Both the position numbers and the translations under genes were made by a program. DNA of 64,000 nucleotides from Rhodoligotrophos appendicifer (GTDB lineage Bacteria; Pseudomonadota; Alphaproteobacteria; Rhizobiales; Im1), in assembly GCF_007474605.1 (NCBI RefSeq), contig NZ_VHKL01000001.1, positions 434,001 through 498,000 of the forward strand, given 5' to 3'. The notes under the pieces were generated by a model that did not search any database, was not told the origin of the DNA, and worked only from the letters and a program-made list of their open reading frames with translations. This document shows, in pieces, positions 51,042 to 60,363 of this stretch. Every line of letters begins with the position of its first letter. Within the stretch, counting starts at the first letter, position 1.

Positions 51042-52088
51042 ATGCGCACCGCTTTGATCGTAGGCGGCACCGGTGTCGTAGGCTGGGCGCTGCGTGAACG
51101 ACTCGAAGAAACTCAAGGATGGCGGGTACTGAGCCTGTCGCGGCGGGCACCGACGGGCATTGCGGCCGACACATTCGTCGGAGTGGACTTGTTTGATCGT
51201 GACGCCCTCGCGGACGCTCAGAACAGATTGCGCGACGTCACCCATGTATTCATCACACTGAGAGTGCCCGCCAACACTCCTGAGGAAGAGGTCCGAAACA
51301 ACGTCTTGCCTCTGGAGAATCTGATGTCGGCGCTGGCCGTCGCCGAGGCTCCCCTCGAGCGGGTCTGCCTTATCCATGGCACGAAATGGTATGGCTGCCA
51401 TCAGGGACCCTATGCGACGCCCGCCAAGGAGCATCATTCTCGGCAATCCTTCGAGCATTATTATTATGCTCAGCACGATCTCATTACCCGGCTACAGCAG
51501 GGCCAGGCCTGGAGTTGGGTATCGTTGCGACCTCACACGGTGTGGGGCCGGTCCCAAGGCACAGGCAACAGTATCGTCGCCGCACTCGGCGTGTATGCTT
51601 CTCTTTTGAGGGCCCACGGCCGGCCCCTCGATTTCCCCGGCCCTGTGGATACATGGTCAAAGCTCTCGCAGGGCGTGACTGCTGAATTGCTCGCACGAGC
51701 CATGGAATGGGCGGCCCTCTCCCCGCAATGCGCCAATCAGGACTTCAACATCACCAATGGAGACAGCTTTCGCTGGCAATATCTCTGGCCTGAGATCGCG
51801 AAATTTTTTGACATGCCGGCTGGTGAGGTCGTCCCGCAGGCTCTATCTCAGACAATGGCGGATGAGGGCAAGACATGGTCTGCAATTGCGAAAAAGAACA
51901 CCCTTCGCGAAGCTGACCTGAAGCGGCTTGTAAGTTGGCCCTATCTCGATAGCCTGCTCCAGCCCACATGGGATGACTTGTCATCGGTGATCAAAGCACG
52001 ACAATTCGACTTCGAGCCTTCCGCCGATAGCGAGACGGCATTCCTCGCCTGCCTCGAAAATCTGCGCCGAGATCATGTCATCCCGTGA
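51042..52088 (+). CDS. PRISE-like (progesterone 5-beta-reductase/iridoid synthase-like) SDR
   Basis: A 348-residue extended SDR. TALIVGGTGVVGWALRERL binds NAD(P); SLSRR after it is the NADP-type RR. DVTHVFITLRV, LERVCLIHGTKWYGC and EHYYYAQHDLI match the PRISE family, whose catalytic Tyr is in YYxxxD and Lys in the GxKxY-like block. SWVSLRPHTVWGRS is also typical. PRISE enzymes reduce activated C=C bonds (enones). Bacterial homologues exist but few are characterised. Last gene of the TetR-controlled operon; convergent with a MarR gene. Confidence 0.82.
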   Translation: MRTALIVGGTGVVGWALRERLEETQGWRVLSLSRRAPTGIAADTFVGVDLFDRDALADAQNRLRDVTHVFITLRVPANTPEEEVRNNVLPLENLMSALAVAEAPLERVCLIHGTKWYGCHQGPYATPAKEHHSRQSFEHYYYAQHDLITRLQQGQAWSWVSLRPHTVWGRSQGTGNSIVAALGVYASLLRAHGRPLDFPGPVDTWSKLSQGVTAELLARAMEWAALSPQCANQDFNITNGDSFRWQYLWPEIAKFFDMPAGEVVPQALSQTMADEGKTWSAIAKKNTLREADLKRLVSWPYLDSLLQPTWDDLSSVIKARQFDFEPSADSETAFLACLENLRRDHVIP

Positions 52089-52121
52089 CCCGACCCAAAC
52101 GACGCATTTTCGGCAGTCCAA

Positions 52122-52568
52122 TCAGTAGGACCTCACCCAAGCCGGAAGATTGTCGATCAGCTTAGCCAGGACGGCATCCAAAAAGGCCAACTCAGGCGCC
52201 GATAATGTTGCCACCAACTTTGCTTCTTGCTCCGCGAATTGTGGCCACTGAGACTCGTATTCTCTGCGCCCTTCGGGAGTGAGGAAGATCAACCGCTGAC
52301 GCTTATCCGTCTCGTCCGGAAACCGCTTGATAAGTTTTTTTCTCAGCAATGAATTGACGCCCCGGCTTATGGTTGTCTTGGGCCGACCGACGATATCGCA
52401 GATGTCCTGTGCTCGGCTGCCATCGGCTCGGCCCAGGAAGAAAAGAATGCTCGACTCCACCTCGTTGATGCCTCGAGCGGCCTCAAGATGACGGTAAACA
52501 GGCCCGGCATACCAGTTGCGCAACACGGCAAATCGATAGGCAATTTTGACTGGCTCAGCGTTTAGCAT
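52122..52568 (-). CDS. MarR family transcriptional regulator
   Basis: A 148-residue MarR protein. Winged helix: SRAQDICDIVGRPKTTISRGVNSLLRKKLI near 50-80 and the wing DETDKRQRLIFLTPEGR. ATG 52568 is chosen; a TTG at 52595 has an AAGG site and is possible. It follows the LLM gene on the same strand, so the pair is co-transcribed; the inverted repeat at 53879 upstream of the divergent SDRs is a candidate target. Confidence 0.87.
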   Translation of the reverse strand: MLNAEPVKIAYRFAVLRNWYAGPVYRHLEAARGINEVESSILFFLGRADGSRAQDICDIVGRPKTTISRGVNSLLRKKLIKRFPDETDKRQRLIFLTPEGRREYESQWPQFAEQEAKLVATLSAPELAFLDAVLAKLIDNLPAWVRSY

Positions 52569-52613
52569 TGAGAAGTTCTTGGGATGCTGCGCCAAAGTGC
52601 CTTGTCTCCAAAA

Positions 52614-53711
52614 TTAGTTTGCCAGTCGCGAGCCGCCAGGCCGGCCGAGTGCTGTGACCGTCCCGCCGCCGAGTCCGAGATTTTTCTTCACCTCCGGCAG
52701 GACGTCCTCGCCCAAGACCTGAATGGAGCGCTTCACTGCGGCGGGATCCAGACCGCCCACATTCATCATGAACGCGTAGTGGGTGGCGCGTGTCGCCTGG
52801 ATTTCTGCCGTCATCTTGTCGATACAAGTCGCCACGTCACCGATCACGGCATTGGCGACGATCTGCTCCAGGGAGGGCTCGTTTTCAGCGGGCACCTCCT
52901 GGGCGAAGCTGTTGTCGAATTCCGCATAGTTGAAGCGCGTGGCCGTTGCGATCCTCGTAGAGTATCGGAGGGCTTCCGCCGCCTTCCGGCCATCCTCCTT
53001 CGAGTTCGTGACGTGGACGAACCGCATCAGAGCGAAGGGCGTGGAGGCAGGATCGACGCCTTCCTCGGAGGCCAGATTGTCATAGAAGCGTCTGTGCTTG
53101 AGCACGAGCTCGAACGGGTTCCAGGCGGGAGAGACCATCGGCACATAGCCCCGTTGCACCACAAGTCGTGGCAGCCTTGGATGGTTGAGCGCCGCAGCCA
53201 AATATACGGTTGGCATCGCCTTGGGCGGCGACACCATTCCGGTGGGGGCGATATCATAGAACTTGCCCTGGAAATCGACTTCGCCACGCTCGATGGCCTG
53301 GTGAACGATCTCCATGAATTCAACAGTGCGGTCGCCGGCATCCGCCAGCGTCACGCCGAACCGTTCGAACTCGAAGTGCTGGTACCCGACCCCAAAACCG
53401 AAATCGATCCGATCGTTTGTGAAAAGATTGGCAAGCCCGAATTCCTGCACCAGCCTCATGGGGTGGTAAAAAGGCAGGACGAGAACCCCAGGTGCCAACC
53501 TGATGCGCTTGGTCTTTCCAGCGAGCCAGAGCAGCGTCATCAGGGGTGAAGCGGATAGGCCGTAGTTGGAGAAATGGTGCTCCGCGACCCAGGCGACATC
53601 CATTCCCACCTCTTCCGACAATGTTACCTCGTCCACGAGCTGCTTGAGCGTCAGTTCGGGAGGGAGACCGGGGTCGCGTCGTTGGACGAGATTGAACAGG
53701 CCAAATTTCAT
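52614..53711 (-). CDS. LLM class flavin-dependent oxidoreductase
   Basis: A 365-residue bacterial luciferase-like monooxygenase: MKFGLFNLVQRRDPG start, DVAWVAEHHFSNYGLSASPL (EHH motif), RIRLAPGVLVLPFYHPMRLV and FGFGVGYQHFEFERFGV. It uses reduced flavin and oxygen. ATG 53711 with AGGTCTGC upstream; the frame extends to a TTG at 53729. Divergent from two SDR genes and followed by MarR, a compact catabolic unit. Substrate unknown. Confidence 0.9.
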   Translation of the reverse strand: MKFGLFNLVQRRDPGLPPELTLKQLVDEVTLSEEVGMDVAWVAEHHFSNYGLSASPLMTLLWLAGKTKRIRLAPGVLVLPFYHPMRLVQEFGLANLFTNDRIDFGFGVGYQHFEFERFGVTLADAGDRTVEFMEIVHQAIERGEVDFQGKFYDIAPTGMVSPPKAMPTVYLAAALNHPRLPRLVVQRGYVPMVSPAWNPFELVLKHRRFYDNLASEEGVDPASTPFALMRFVHVTNSKEDGRKAAEALRYSTRIATATRFNYAEFDNSFAQEVPAENEPSLEQIVANAVIGDVATCIDKMTAEIQATRATHYAFMMNVGGLDPAAVKRSIQVLGEDVLPEVKKNLGLGGGTVTALGRPGGSRLAN

Positions 53712-53869
53712 TGCAGACCTATGAGACAATGTTCAAGCCGAACTTTATGGTTTCAGGTGGAACTTGTAAATCTCATTTCTCCTTGAGCGATGCGAACCAG
53801 CCCTTCCGCCTTTACAATAGGATTGACCGCATTGAACCACTTTCTCTCTCTCGGCCAAGAGAAGCGATA

Positions 53870-53900
53870 TTGACAATATAGTGCGGAGTGGCACTACATT
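53870..53900 (+). promoter_or_regulatory. Promoter with inverted-repeat operator before the SDR pair
   Basis: TTGACA at 53870-53875 and TACATT at 53895-53900 (19-bp spacing) could form a promoter. Between them lies the perfect inverted repeat TAGTGC-N6-GCACTA (53879-53896), placed to be a repressor site. The region lies between the divergent LLM and SDR genes; the MarR protein encoded next to LLM is the likely regulator. Confidence 0.6.
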
Positions 53901-53932
53901 TGGCCATTGAAACCGGTGTTTCGGAGGGTGCG

Positions 53933-54676
53933 GTGAAGTTTCGCGACAAAGTTGTTCTCGTCACAGGTGGAACGGGAAGTTTGGGAGCCGAAATGTGCCG
54001 CCTCTTTGCATCGGAAGGGGCACGAGTATACGCCGCCGACCGAACCGACGCTCTTGCGGACCCGTCTCTGGACTTCTCATCAGACCGGATACAGCGCAAG
54101 GCGCTCGATGTGACGCGCAAGTCCGACTGGGACAGTCTCGTATCGGAGGTCCGTCAGGATGCCGGTCGTCTCGACGTCCTGGTGAACAACGCCGGCGTGA
54201 CCGGAGGATGGGGAGGTGGCGATGAGGAGATCTCGGAGGAGAGTTGGAACCTGATCTTGGATGTCAATGCCAAGGGGGTCTTCTTCGGGATGCAGGCATG
54301 CTCGAAACTAATGGGCGAAGGCGGCGGAGGTGCGATCGTCAACATGTCCTCTATTTCCGGCATCGTTGGTTTTCCGGCCGGTCAATACCCCTACGTCGCC
54401 TCGAAGGGCGCGGTGCGCTCCATGACGAAGTCGGCCGCCTTGAAGCTGGCGTCCTTGAACATACGCGTGAACAGCGTCCACCCGGGTGTGTTGCCGCCCA
54501 TGCGCAGCTCCGTCAGAACTCCCGAGCAGAAGGCAGCATTTCTCTCGATCATTCCCCTCAAACGAGAAGGGGTGCCCGCGGAAGTGGCGAAGCCGGTCCT
54601 CTTCCTGTGTTCCGAGGATGCCTCCTATATCACTGGAGCTGAACTCCTCATTGATGGTGGTCTGCTCGCCATGTGA
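53933..54676 (+). CDS. Classical SDR oxidoreductase
   Basis: A 247-residue SDR: LVTGGTGSLGAEMCRLF near residue 9, VNNAGVTGGWGGGDEEIS, catalytic Ser in NMSSISGIVG and YVASK with Tyr and Lys present, TGAELLIDGGLLAM at the end. GTG 53933 is chosen because CGGAGGG lies 4 bases upstream; an open frame to a GTG at 53888 would start inside the operator. Likely oxidises or reduces an alcohol/ketone of the catabolic pathway. First of two SDR genes. Confidence 0.87.
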   Translation: MKFRDKVVLVTGGTGSLGAEMCRLFASEGARVYAADRTDALADPSLDFSSDRIQRKALDVTRKSDWDSLVSEVRQDAGRLDVLVNNAGVTGGWGGGDEEISEESWNLILDVNAKGVFFGMQACSKLMGEGGGGAIVNMSSISGIVGFPAGQYPYVASKGAVRSMTKSAALKLASLNIRVNSVHPGVLPPMRSSVRTPEQKAAFLSIIPLKREGVPAEVAKPVLFLCSEDASYITGAELLIDGGLLAM

Positions 54677-54745
54677 TGGGGTGAGAAAACGCGTGAAGAA
54701 GACGGAGGCGCCGGTGGTCGCGCCGAATGCGAGGGGAGAAGTTGG

Positions 54746-55468
54746 ATGAAGCTGGCGGTGGTGACGGGTGCGGCGGCCGGGATCGGCAAGGCCTGCGCGG
54801 TGGCGTTGGCTCGCTCGGGGATGGCGGTCCTGATCCTCGACAAGGATCCCGCGGCAGTCGAGCAAAGTGTTCGATCTATCCGCTCGGAAAGTTCAAGCGA
54901 CGAGATCACGGGCCAGGCCGTCGATCTCACCGATGAGTCGGCGACACGGACCATACTGTCGGGTCTGGATGAGGTCTGGTGTCTGGTCAACAACGCGGGC
55001 GTCTTCGAGGAAAAGCCGTTCCAGGAGATCAGCGGCCTAGACTTTGACCGAATGCTGAACATTCACCTCAAGGTCCCGGCCAGCCTGTCGCAGCTCCTCG
55101 TGCCAAAGATGCGAGACGGCGGGCGCATCGTGAACATTGTCTCTCGATCGATCCTGGGAGCGCGCAATTACTCCCATTACGTCGCTGCCAAGAATGCGCT
55201 GGCGGGTCTGACCAAATGCATGGCGATCGAACTTGCCGATCAGCGGATCCTCGTGAACGCCATCGCCCCCGGTCTGATCGAGACCGGAATTTTTGAGCGG
55301 ATGACCGCGGAGCAGAAGGATCACCATCTTTCCATGCAGCCCGGCCGCCAGATCGGAAAGCCCTCGGATGTCGCTCATCTTGTAAGCTTCCTCGCGAGCC
55401 CCGAGACGCAGTTCATCACGGGTCAGACGATCTTCATCGACGGCGGAAGATCCCTTGGCGCTCGCTGA
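54746..55468 (+). CDS. Classical SDR oxidoreductase (FabG-like)
   Basis: A 240-residue SDR with VVTGAAAGIGKACAVAL, VNNAGVFEEKP, Ser in NIVSRSILGARN and YVAAK catalytic pair, then NAIAPGLIETGIFERM and TGQTIFIDGGRS. Preceded by GAGGGGAGAAG. It lies 69 bp after the first SDR, probably same transcript. Followed by a 320-bp stretch to the DUF1491 gene that holds only the tRNA-Arg gene on the opposite strand. Confidence 0.88.
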   Translation: MKLAVVTGAAAGIGKACAVALARSGMAVLILDKDPAAVEQSVRSIRSESSSDEITGQAVDLTDESATRTILSGLDEVWCLVNNAGVFEEKPFQEISGLDFDRMLNIHLKVPASLSQLLVPKMRDGGRIVNIVSRSILGARNYSHYVAAKNALAGLTKCMAIELADQRILVNAIAPGLIETGIFERMTAEQKDHHLSMQPGRQIGKPSDVAHLVSFLASPETQFITGQTIFIDGGRSLGAR

Positions 55469-55646
55469 TTTGGCCGCGCCTCCGAAGCTTCGGCGTGCGG
55501 ATAGCTCCCGCGGATAAGCTAGAACAACACCGACCGAGGGTGCTCGTATTTGTCAACATTTCTGGATTTCAGAATGTGGACGGAGTTGATCAAACCAACA
55601 GCGCCCAGGCCGAGACCCCACCGCTGTCCATCATCCCTGAAATTAT

Positions 55647-55723
<77 letters not shown>

Positions 55724-55787
55724 CGCTAGCGCCATCAAGCGCTGGCGCGGAACATAACCCAACGGCGGGCATGGAGCAACTCCGGCC

Positions 55788-56147
55788 TCAGCCTCTGGTG
55801 TCGACAATATCGGCCAGGACGTAACTGCCCTTGGGATCTTCGATCTCGATCACCCAAAGATCGCGATCCCGCGCCTTTTGCCGCTCGATATAGGTGTCGG
55901 CGGCCAGCTCGCTGACGGGGACGTCTCCAGTCGCGCAGATCCAGCCGCGTGCGCCGTCGAAATTCGTGGCCTGGCTGAAGACGCGACAATCTTCTCGGTG
56001 ACGGAAGATTTTAATGAGGATTGCACCCGCATCGGGGTCTCCCCGCTTGGCGACGGTCGCGGAAACCAAAGCCGCGTTGCAGATCCGGAGCTGGGCCATG
56101 ACCCAGACCTCGGACCGAATGCGTGCTGCAGCTCCGAAATCGCTCAT
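55788..56147 (-). CDS. DUF1491 family protein
   Basis: A 119-residue cytoplasmic protein of DUF1491, common in alphaproteobacteria: RIRSEVWVMAQLRICNAALV near the start, DPDAGAILIKIFRH, and a C-terminal DRDLWVIEIEDPKGSYVLAD. Function unknown. ATG 56147 overlaps the stop of the MliC-like gene (ATGA), so it is translationally coupled to it. Confidence 0.85.
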   Translation of the reverse strand: MSDFGAAARIRSEVWVMAQLRICNAALVSATVAKRGDPDAGAILIKIFRHREDCRVFSQATNFDGARGWICATGDVPVSELAADTYIERQKARDRDLWVIEIEDPKGSYVLADIVDTRG

Positions 56148-56464
56148 TTCACCAGGGGACAGTCGGCCCACGATTCACCGAGAATTTCGAACGTGGCTGA
56201 CCCCTGATGCTCCCAAAAGCTGGAGGTTCCGTCGCTATAGCGAGCGCCCGAACCAGAGATCGCAATCGGCAGGCGCAACGATCTTCCTTCGGGGAGATCA
56301 ATGACCGCAGTTTTCGCGATCCCATCCGATCCGAGGTCGCGGTAATGAACAATGATCGAGATATCGCTGCATTGGAATTTGGCGGGCGGAAGACTGTCTG
56401 CCGCTGTCACGCCTGACGCGCCAGTGGCGAACACCGCAAAGAGTGCCGGCGCCCAAGCCCTCAT
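56144..56464 (-). CDS. MliC family lysozyme-inhibitor-like protein
   Basis: A 106-residue exported protein with signal peptide (MRAWAPALFAVFATGASGVTA) and a MliC-like barrel: FQCSDISIIVHYRD, LPIAISGSGARYSDGTSSFW and ATFEILGESWADC. The Ser and Lys/Gln loop SGARYSD is the part that inserts into C-type lysozyme in known inhibitors. The two cysteines likely form the family disulfide. No lipobox Cys is seen, so periplasmic rather than a lipoprotein. ATG is directly adjacent to the upstream TAG. Confidence 0.78.
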   Translation of the reverse strand: MRAWAPALFAVFATGASGVTAADSLPPAKFQCSDISIIVHYRDLGSDGIAKTAVIDLPEGRSLRLPIAISGSGARYSDGTSSFWEHQGSATFEILGESWADCPLVK

Positions 56465-56695
56465 CTAGTTGATCATGGACCTGGGATTGAGGGGCTCCAT
56501 CCAGGTCACATTCGCCTGGGATACCCGCACTCCATATCCATCGGTGACGGTGGAGGTCCCGAAGGGACTTGCGAAAGCAACCACTGCCAAGCCCACATTG
56601 ATCAGCACAAGAGCCCCGATCAACAACATCAGGACTCGTTTGTCCTGGCTGATGGCTTTGGCATCCGTTCCAGTAATGTTAGCGTCCGTCCGCAT
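56465..56695 (-). CDS. Small single-pass membrane protein
   Basis: A 76-residue hypothetical protein with one hydrophobic segment (VLMLLIGALVLINVGLAVVAF, near residues 21-41) and an extracytoplasmic tail. ATG 56695 is chosen although its ribosome site is weak; an open frame extends upstream to a TTG at 56773 past a GGGAGGTG that has no standard start codon at the right distance. First of three co-directional genes with MliC and DUF1491. Function unknown. Confidence 0.6.
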   Translation of the reverse strand: MRTDANITGTDAKAISQDKRVLMLLIGALVLINVGLAVVAFASPFGTSTVTDGYGVRVSQANVTWMEPLNPRSMIN

Positions 56696-56843
56696 GATCG
56701 TGCTCTTTTTCGCTTCCTTAAGCGTGACAATAACACCTCCCTTCGTGAATAGTTCCTGAAGAAGGACCGCCAACTGCCGAGGTCATGTGTTTCCCTGGTT
56801 AATGACCTCCTTAAACTGGTATCGGCGCCGCTGAAATGGCATA

Positions 56844-59765
56844 GTGAGCACCATGAACACTGCTCCTTCCCTGACGACCCTCTCCCCCACGGATCGCATC
56901 TTCTTGATCGATGGTTCGGGCTATATTTTTCGCGCCTATCACGCGCTGCCACCCCTGAACCGAAAGAGCGACGGCCTCCCTACGGGCGCGGTGCTTGGCT
57001 TCTGCAACATGCTGGCCCGCTTCTTGAAGGACACGAAAAACGGTGACCAACCGACACATCTGGCTGTCGTGTTCGATTATTCCGCGCGGTCCTTCCGGAA
57101 CGACATCTACAAAGATTATAAGGCCCACCGCCCCGATCTTCCCGAAGATCTGACACCGCAGTTTCCGTTGATCCGGCAAGCAGTGCGCGCCTTCAATGTG
57201 CACTGCGTGGAGATGGAAGGCTATGAAGCCGACGACATCATTGCGACCTATGCCTACCAGGCCGCCGAAGCGGGTGCCTTTGTCCGAATAGTCTCCTCCG
57301 ACAAGGATCTTATGCAGCTCGTCGGCCCTCACGTGGAAATGTTCGACCCGATGCCTGGTAAGGAGAAGGTGATCGGAGAAGCTGAGGTTCTTGAAAAATT
57401 TGGGGTGCCTCCGAGCAAAGTTATCGAAGTTCAGGCACTGGCCGGCGATTCCGTCGATAACGTTCCTGGCGTTCCGGGCATCGGTATCAAGACCGGGGCG
57501 CAGCTGATCAATGAGTATGGTGATCTGGAAACGCTTCTCAGCCGTGCCGGCGAAATAAAGCAGCAAAAACGCCGCGAAAAATTGATCGAGTTCGCCGAGC
57601 AAGCAAGAATTTCGCGCCGGCTCGTGACCCTGATGCATGATGTGCCCGTGGAAGTGAAACTGGCAACACTGACTGTTCAGGAGCCAGACCCCCAGGAGCT
57701 GATCGGTTTTCTCAAGGCGATGGAGTTCACGACCCTCACCCGCCGCATGGCCTCGACATATGATGTTGTGGCAGAGGAGGTTGGCGCTGCTCCGGTGAAG
57801 GTGGAGAGTTGGTCTGGCCCTTCTGCGCCAGAGGCGGCTGCTGCGGTGTCTTCGTCGTCCGACCGGATGGCCAGTCCAGCAGAAGGGGTTGCCACGACAA
57901 CGGCCGCCATCCGGGCCATTCCCTTCAATGAAGAGGAGTACAAGACCGTCCAATCCGAGGAGGACCTCTCCCTCTGGATGTCGGCAATCTACGATGCCGG
58001 CTATGTCTCGCTGAGCCTGATGACCACTTCTGCCGATACAATGCACAGTGATTTGGCAGGCATTTCGATGGCCACCCGGCCCGGCCAGGCCTGCTACATA
58101 CCCTTTGGCCATCGCGCGAGCGCAGGTCTTGATTTTGGTGGACAAGACATCCGGCAGCTTTCGCAGCGGCAGGTTTTTTCGACGCTCAAACCAATGTTCG
58201 AAGATCCGTCGATCCTGAAGATCGGCCACGATCCGAAAGCGGACCTGGTCGTGCTGCATCGCCATGGCATCCATATGGGGCCGCTGGAAGATACGATGCT
58301 CATTTCCTATGCCCTCGACTCGGGCAAGACTGCCCATTCCATCGACGATCTTGCGAAGCGACATCTTGAACATGATGCGATCGCCTTGAAGGCTGTGGTC
58401 GGCACCGGCAGGACACAAGTCGCCTTCGATCTTGTTCCCCTGACGGCGGCCACCCCCTATGCGGCAGAAAGAGCGGACATCACTCTCAGGCTCTGGCTGA
58501 TGCTGAAGCCCCGATTGGCCGCCGAACGCGTGGCGACGGTTTACGAGACCTTGGAAAAGCCCTTAATTCCCGTGCTCGCCGAAATGGAACGCGCGGGGAT
58601 AATGGTGGATCGGCAGGTTCTCTCGCGCCTCTCGGGAGACTTCGCGCAATCGATGGCTGCTCTTGAGGCGGAGATTTTCGAGGCAGCCGGCGGCGCCTTC
58701 AATGTAGGATCGCCACAACAGCTTGGCGTCCTCCTGTTCGAGAAGATGGGCTTGCCCGGCGGAAAGAAAACCAAGACCGGCGCATGGAGCACCGGCGCCG
58801 ATATTCTCGAGACATTGGCGGCTGAAGGCCATACCCTTCCCGCCCGCGTCCTGGAGTGGCGACAGCTCTCGAAGCTGAAGAGCACCTATACGGACAGTCT
58901 GCCGGGGCACATTGATGCCCAGGGACGTGTGCACACAAGTTTTGCACTGGCCTCCACGAGCACCGGGCGCCTATCCTCCCTTGAACCAAATCTGCAGAAC
59001 ATCCCTGTACGGACGGAGGCGGGCCGCAAGATCCGGACGGCGTTCGTCGCATCACCAGGAAACAAGCTGATATCTGCCGACTATAGCCAGATCGAGCTGC
59101 GCATCTTGGCCCATATGGCCGACATCCCGCAGCTGACGCGCGCCTTTGCCGAGGGACTGGACATCCATGCCATGACGGCATCCGAAATGTTCAACGTTCC
59201 CGTCGAAGGCATGGACCCCCAGGTCAGGCGTCGTGCCAAGGCGATCAATTTCGGCATCATCTACGGCATCTCCGCCTTTGGCCTCGCCAATCAGCTGAGT
59301 ATCGGTCGCGAGGAAGCAAGCGACTATATAAAGCGATACTTTCTGCGGTTCCCCGGCATCCGCGATTACATGGAAGCGACGAAGGAATATTGCCGACGCA
59401 CCGGGTTCGTGGAGACGATCTTCGGCCGCCGCTGTCACTTTCCCGGCATCAACATGAAACACCCCACGGAACGCGCCTTCAGTGAGCGCGCCGCCATTAA
59501 CGCACCGATCCAAGGCTCCGCCGCCGATATCATCCGCCGCGCGATGATCCGGATCCCTGACGCATTGAACAAAGCCGAATTGCCGACGCGGATGCTCCTT
59601 CAGGTGCACGACGAGCTGATTTTCGAAGCGCCGACGGAGAATGTCGAGGAAACTATTGCACTCGTGGTGGGCATCATGGAGAAAGCCGCGGAGCCGGCCG
59701 CCCATCTCAAGGTTCCTCTTCAAGTTGATGCGCGGGCGGCGGACAATTGGGAAGCGGCGCACTGA
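56844..59765 (+). CDS. polA: DNA polymerase I, proofreading site degenerate
   Basis: A 973-residue Pol I with all three domains: 5' nuclease ([45 protein letters not shown]), 3'-5' exonuclease (about 360-565) and polymerase (motif [19 protein letters not shown], motif [17 protein letters not shown], motif [12 protein letters not shown]). In the exonuclease domain the Exo I DxE reads SLM (residues 391-393) and the Exo III Asp is Arg (543 in YAAERAD); only the Exo II Asp (about 467, DPKADL) remains. Polymerase and 5' nuclease residues are intact. GTG 56844 or ATG 56853 as start. Functions in Okazaki fragment processing and repair. Confidence 0.96.
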   Translation: MSTMNTAPSLTTLSPTDRIFLIDGSGYIFRAYHALPPLNRKSDGLPTGAVLGFCNMLARFLKDTKNGDQPTHLAVVFDYSARSFRNDIYKDYKAHRPDLPEDLTPQFPLIRQAVRAFNVHCVEMEGYEADDIIATYAYQAAEAGAFVRIVSSDKDLMQLVGPHVEMFDPMPGKEKVIGEAEVLEKFGVPPSKVIEVQALAGDSVDNVPGVPGIGIKTGAQLINEYGDLETLLSRAGEIKQQKRREKLIEFAEQARISRRLVTLMHDVPVEVKLATLTVQEPDPQELIGFLKAMEFTTLTRRMASTYDVVAEEVGAAPVKVESWSGPSAPEAAAAVSSSSDRMASPAEGVATTTAAIRAIPFNEEEYKTVQSEEDLSLWMSAIYDAGYVSLSLMTTSADTMHSDLAGISMATRPGQACYIPFGHRASAGLDFGGQDIRQLSQRQVFSTLKPMFEDPSILKIGHDPKADLVVLHRHGIHMGPLEDTMLISYALDSGKTAHSIDDLAKRHLEHDAIALKAVVGTGRTQVAFDLVPLTAATPYAAERADITLRLWLMLKPRLAAERVATVYETLEKPLIPVLAEMERAGIMVDRQVLSRLSGDFAQSMAALEAEIFEAAGGAFNVGSPQQLGVLLFEKMGLPGGKKTKTGAWSTGADILETLAAEGHTLPARVLEWRQLSKLKSTYTDSLPGHIDAQGRVHTSFALASTSTGRLSSLEPNLQNIPVRTEAGRKIRTAFVASPGNKLISADYSQIELRILAHMADIPQLTRAFAEGLDIHAMTASEMFNVPVEGMDPQVRRRAKAINFGIIYGISAFGLANQLSIGREEASDYIKRYFLRFPGIRDYMEATKEYCRRTGFVETIFGRRCHFPGINMKHPTERAFSERAAINAPIQGSAADIIRRAMIRIPDALNKAELPTRMLLQVHDELIFEAPTENVEETIALVVGIMEKAAEPAAHLKVPLQVDARAADNWEAAH

Positions 59766-59775
59766 GGAGTGGGGC

Positions 59776-60351
59776 ATGTTGATGCGCGAGGACGCAAGGC
59801 GAGTGCGCCTGATGGAGATTATTCGGGAACGCTCGTTCAAGGATAATGTGGAGATCACGCTGGCATCCGGCCGCAAGAGCAACTTTTACTTCAACATGAA
59901 GCCCACCATGCTTCATCCAGAGGGTGCTGGTTTGCTGGCCGAACTGGTGCTTGACGCGCTCGTCGAGGCAAAGCCCGACTTCATTGGTGGTCTTGAGATG
60001 GGGGCGGTGCCGATCGTCTCTTGGACAACCGCGGCGAGCTTCCTGCGAGGGGCACCGGTAAGCGCCTTCTTCGTGAGGAAGAAGGCGAAGGACCATGGAG
60101 CGAAACTGCTCGTGGAAGGTTTGGCACCCGGCGAAACACTCCAGGGGAAGCGTGTCGTCATCGTCGAAGACGTGACGACGACCGGAGAATCAGCCCTGAA
60201 GGCGGTAGAAGCCGTGCGCGAGGCGGGCGGCCAGATCATGCGCGTCGTGACACTGATCGATCGCCAGGAAGGAGCGCAGGAGACGATGAAGGCAGCCGAA
60301 CTGCCTTTCACCGCGATCTTCAAAGCCGCCGAGTTCAGGACCAAGGCCTGA
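59776..60351 (+). CDS. pyrE: Orotate phosphoribosyltransferase
   Basis: A 191-residue PRTase with the PRPP motif [13 protein letters not shown] near residue 125 and the flexible loop [31 protein letters not shown] near the start is typical of the alphaproteobacterial PyrE. It makes OMP from orotate and PRPP in pyrimidine synthesis. ATG 59776, 10 bp after polA, has GAGGAGTGGGG upstream; longer frame overlaps polA and is rejected. Confidence 0.95.
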   Translation: MLMREDARRVRLMEIIRERSFKDNVEITLASGRKSNFYFNMKPTMLHPEGAGLLAELVLDALVEAKPDFIGGLEMGAVPIVSWTTAASFLRGAPVSAFFVRKKAKDHGAKLLVEGLAPGETLQGKRVVIVEDVTTTGESALKAVEAVREAGGQIMRVVTLIDRQEGAQETMKAAELPFTAIFKAAEFRTKA

Positions 60352-60363
60352 ATCGATCGTCGA

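Noticed and set aside
56811-58418. 535-codon open frame on the minus strand opposite polA
   Set aside because: Low-complexity, His/Arg-rich translation without any domain; it is the mirror of polA codon bias in high-G+C DNA.
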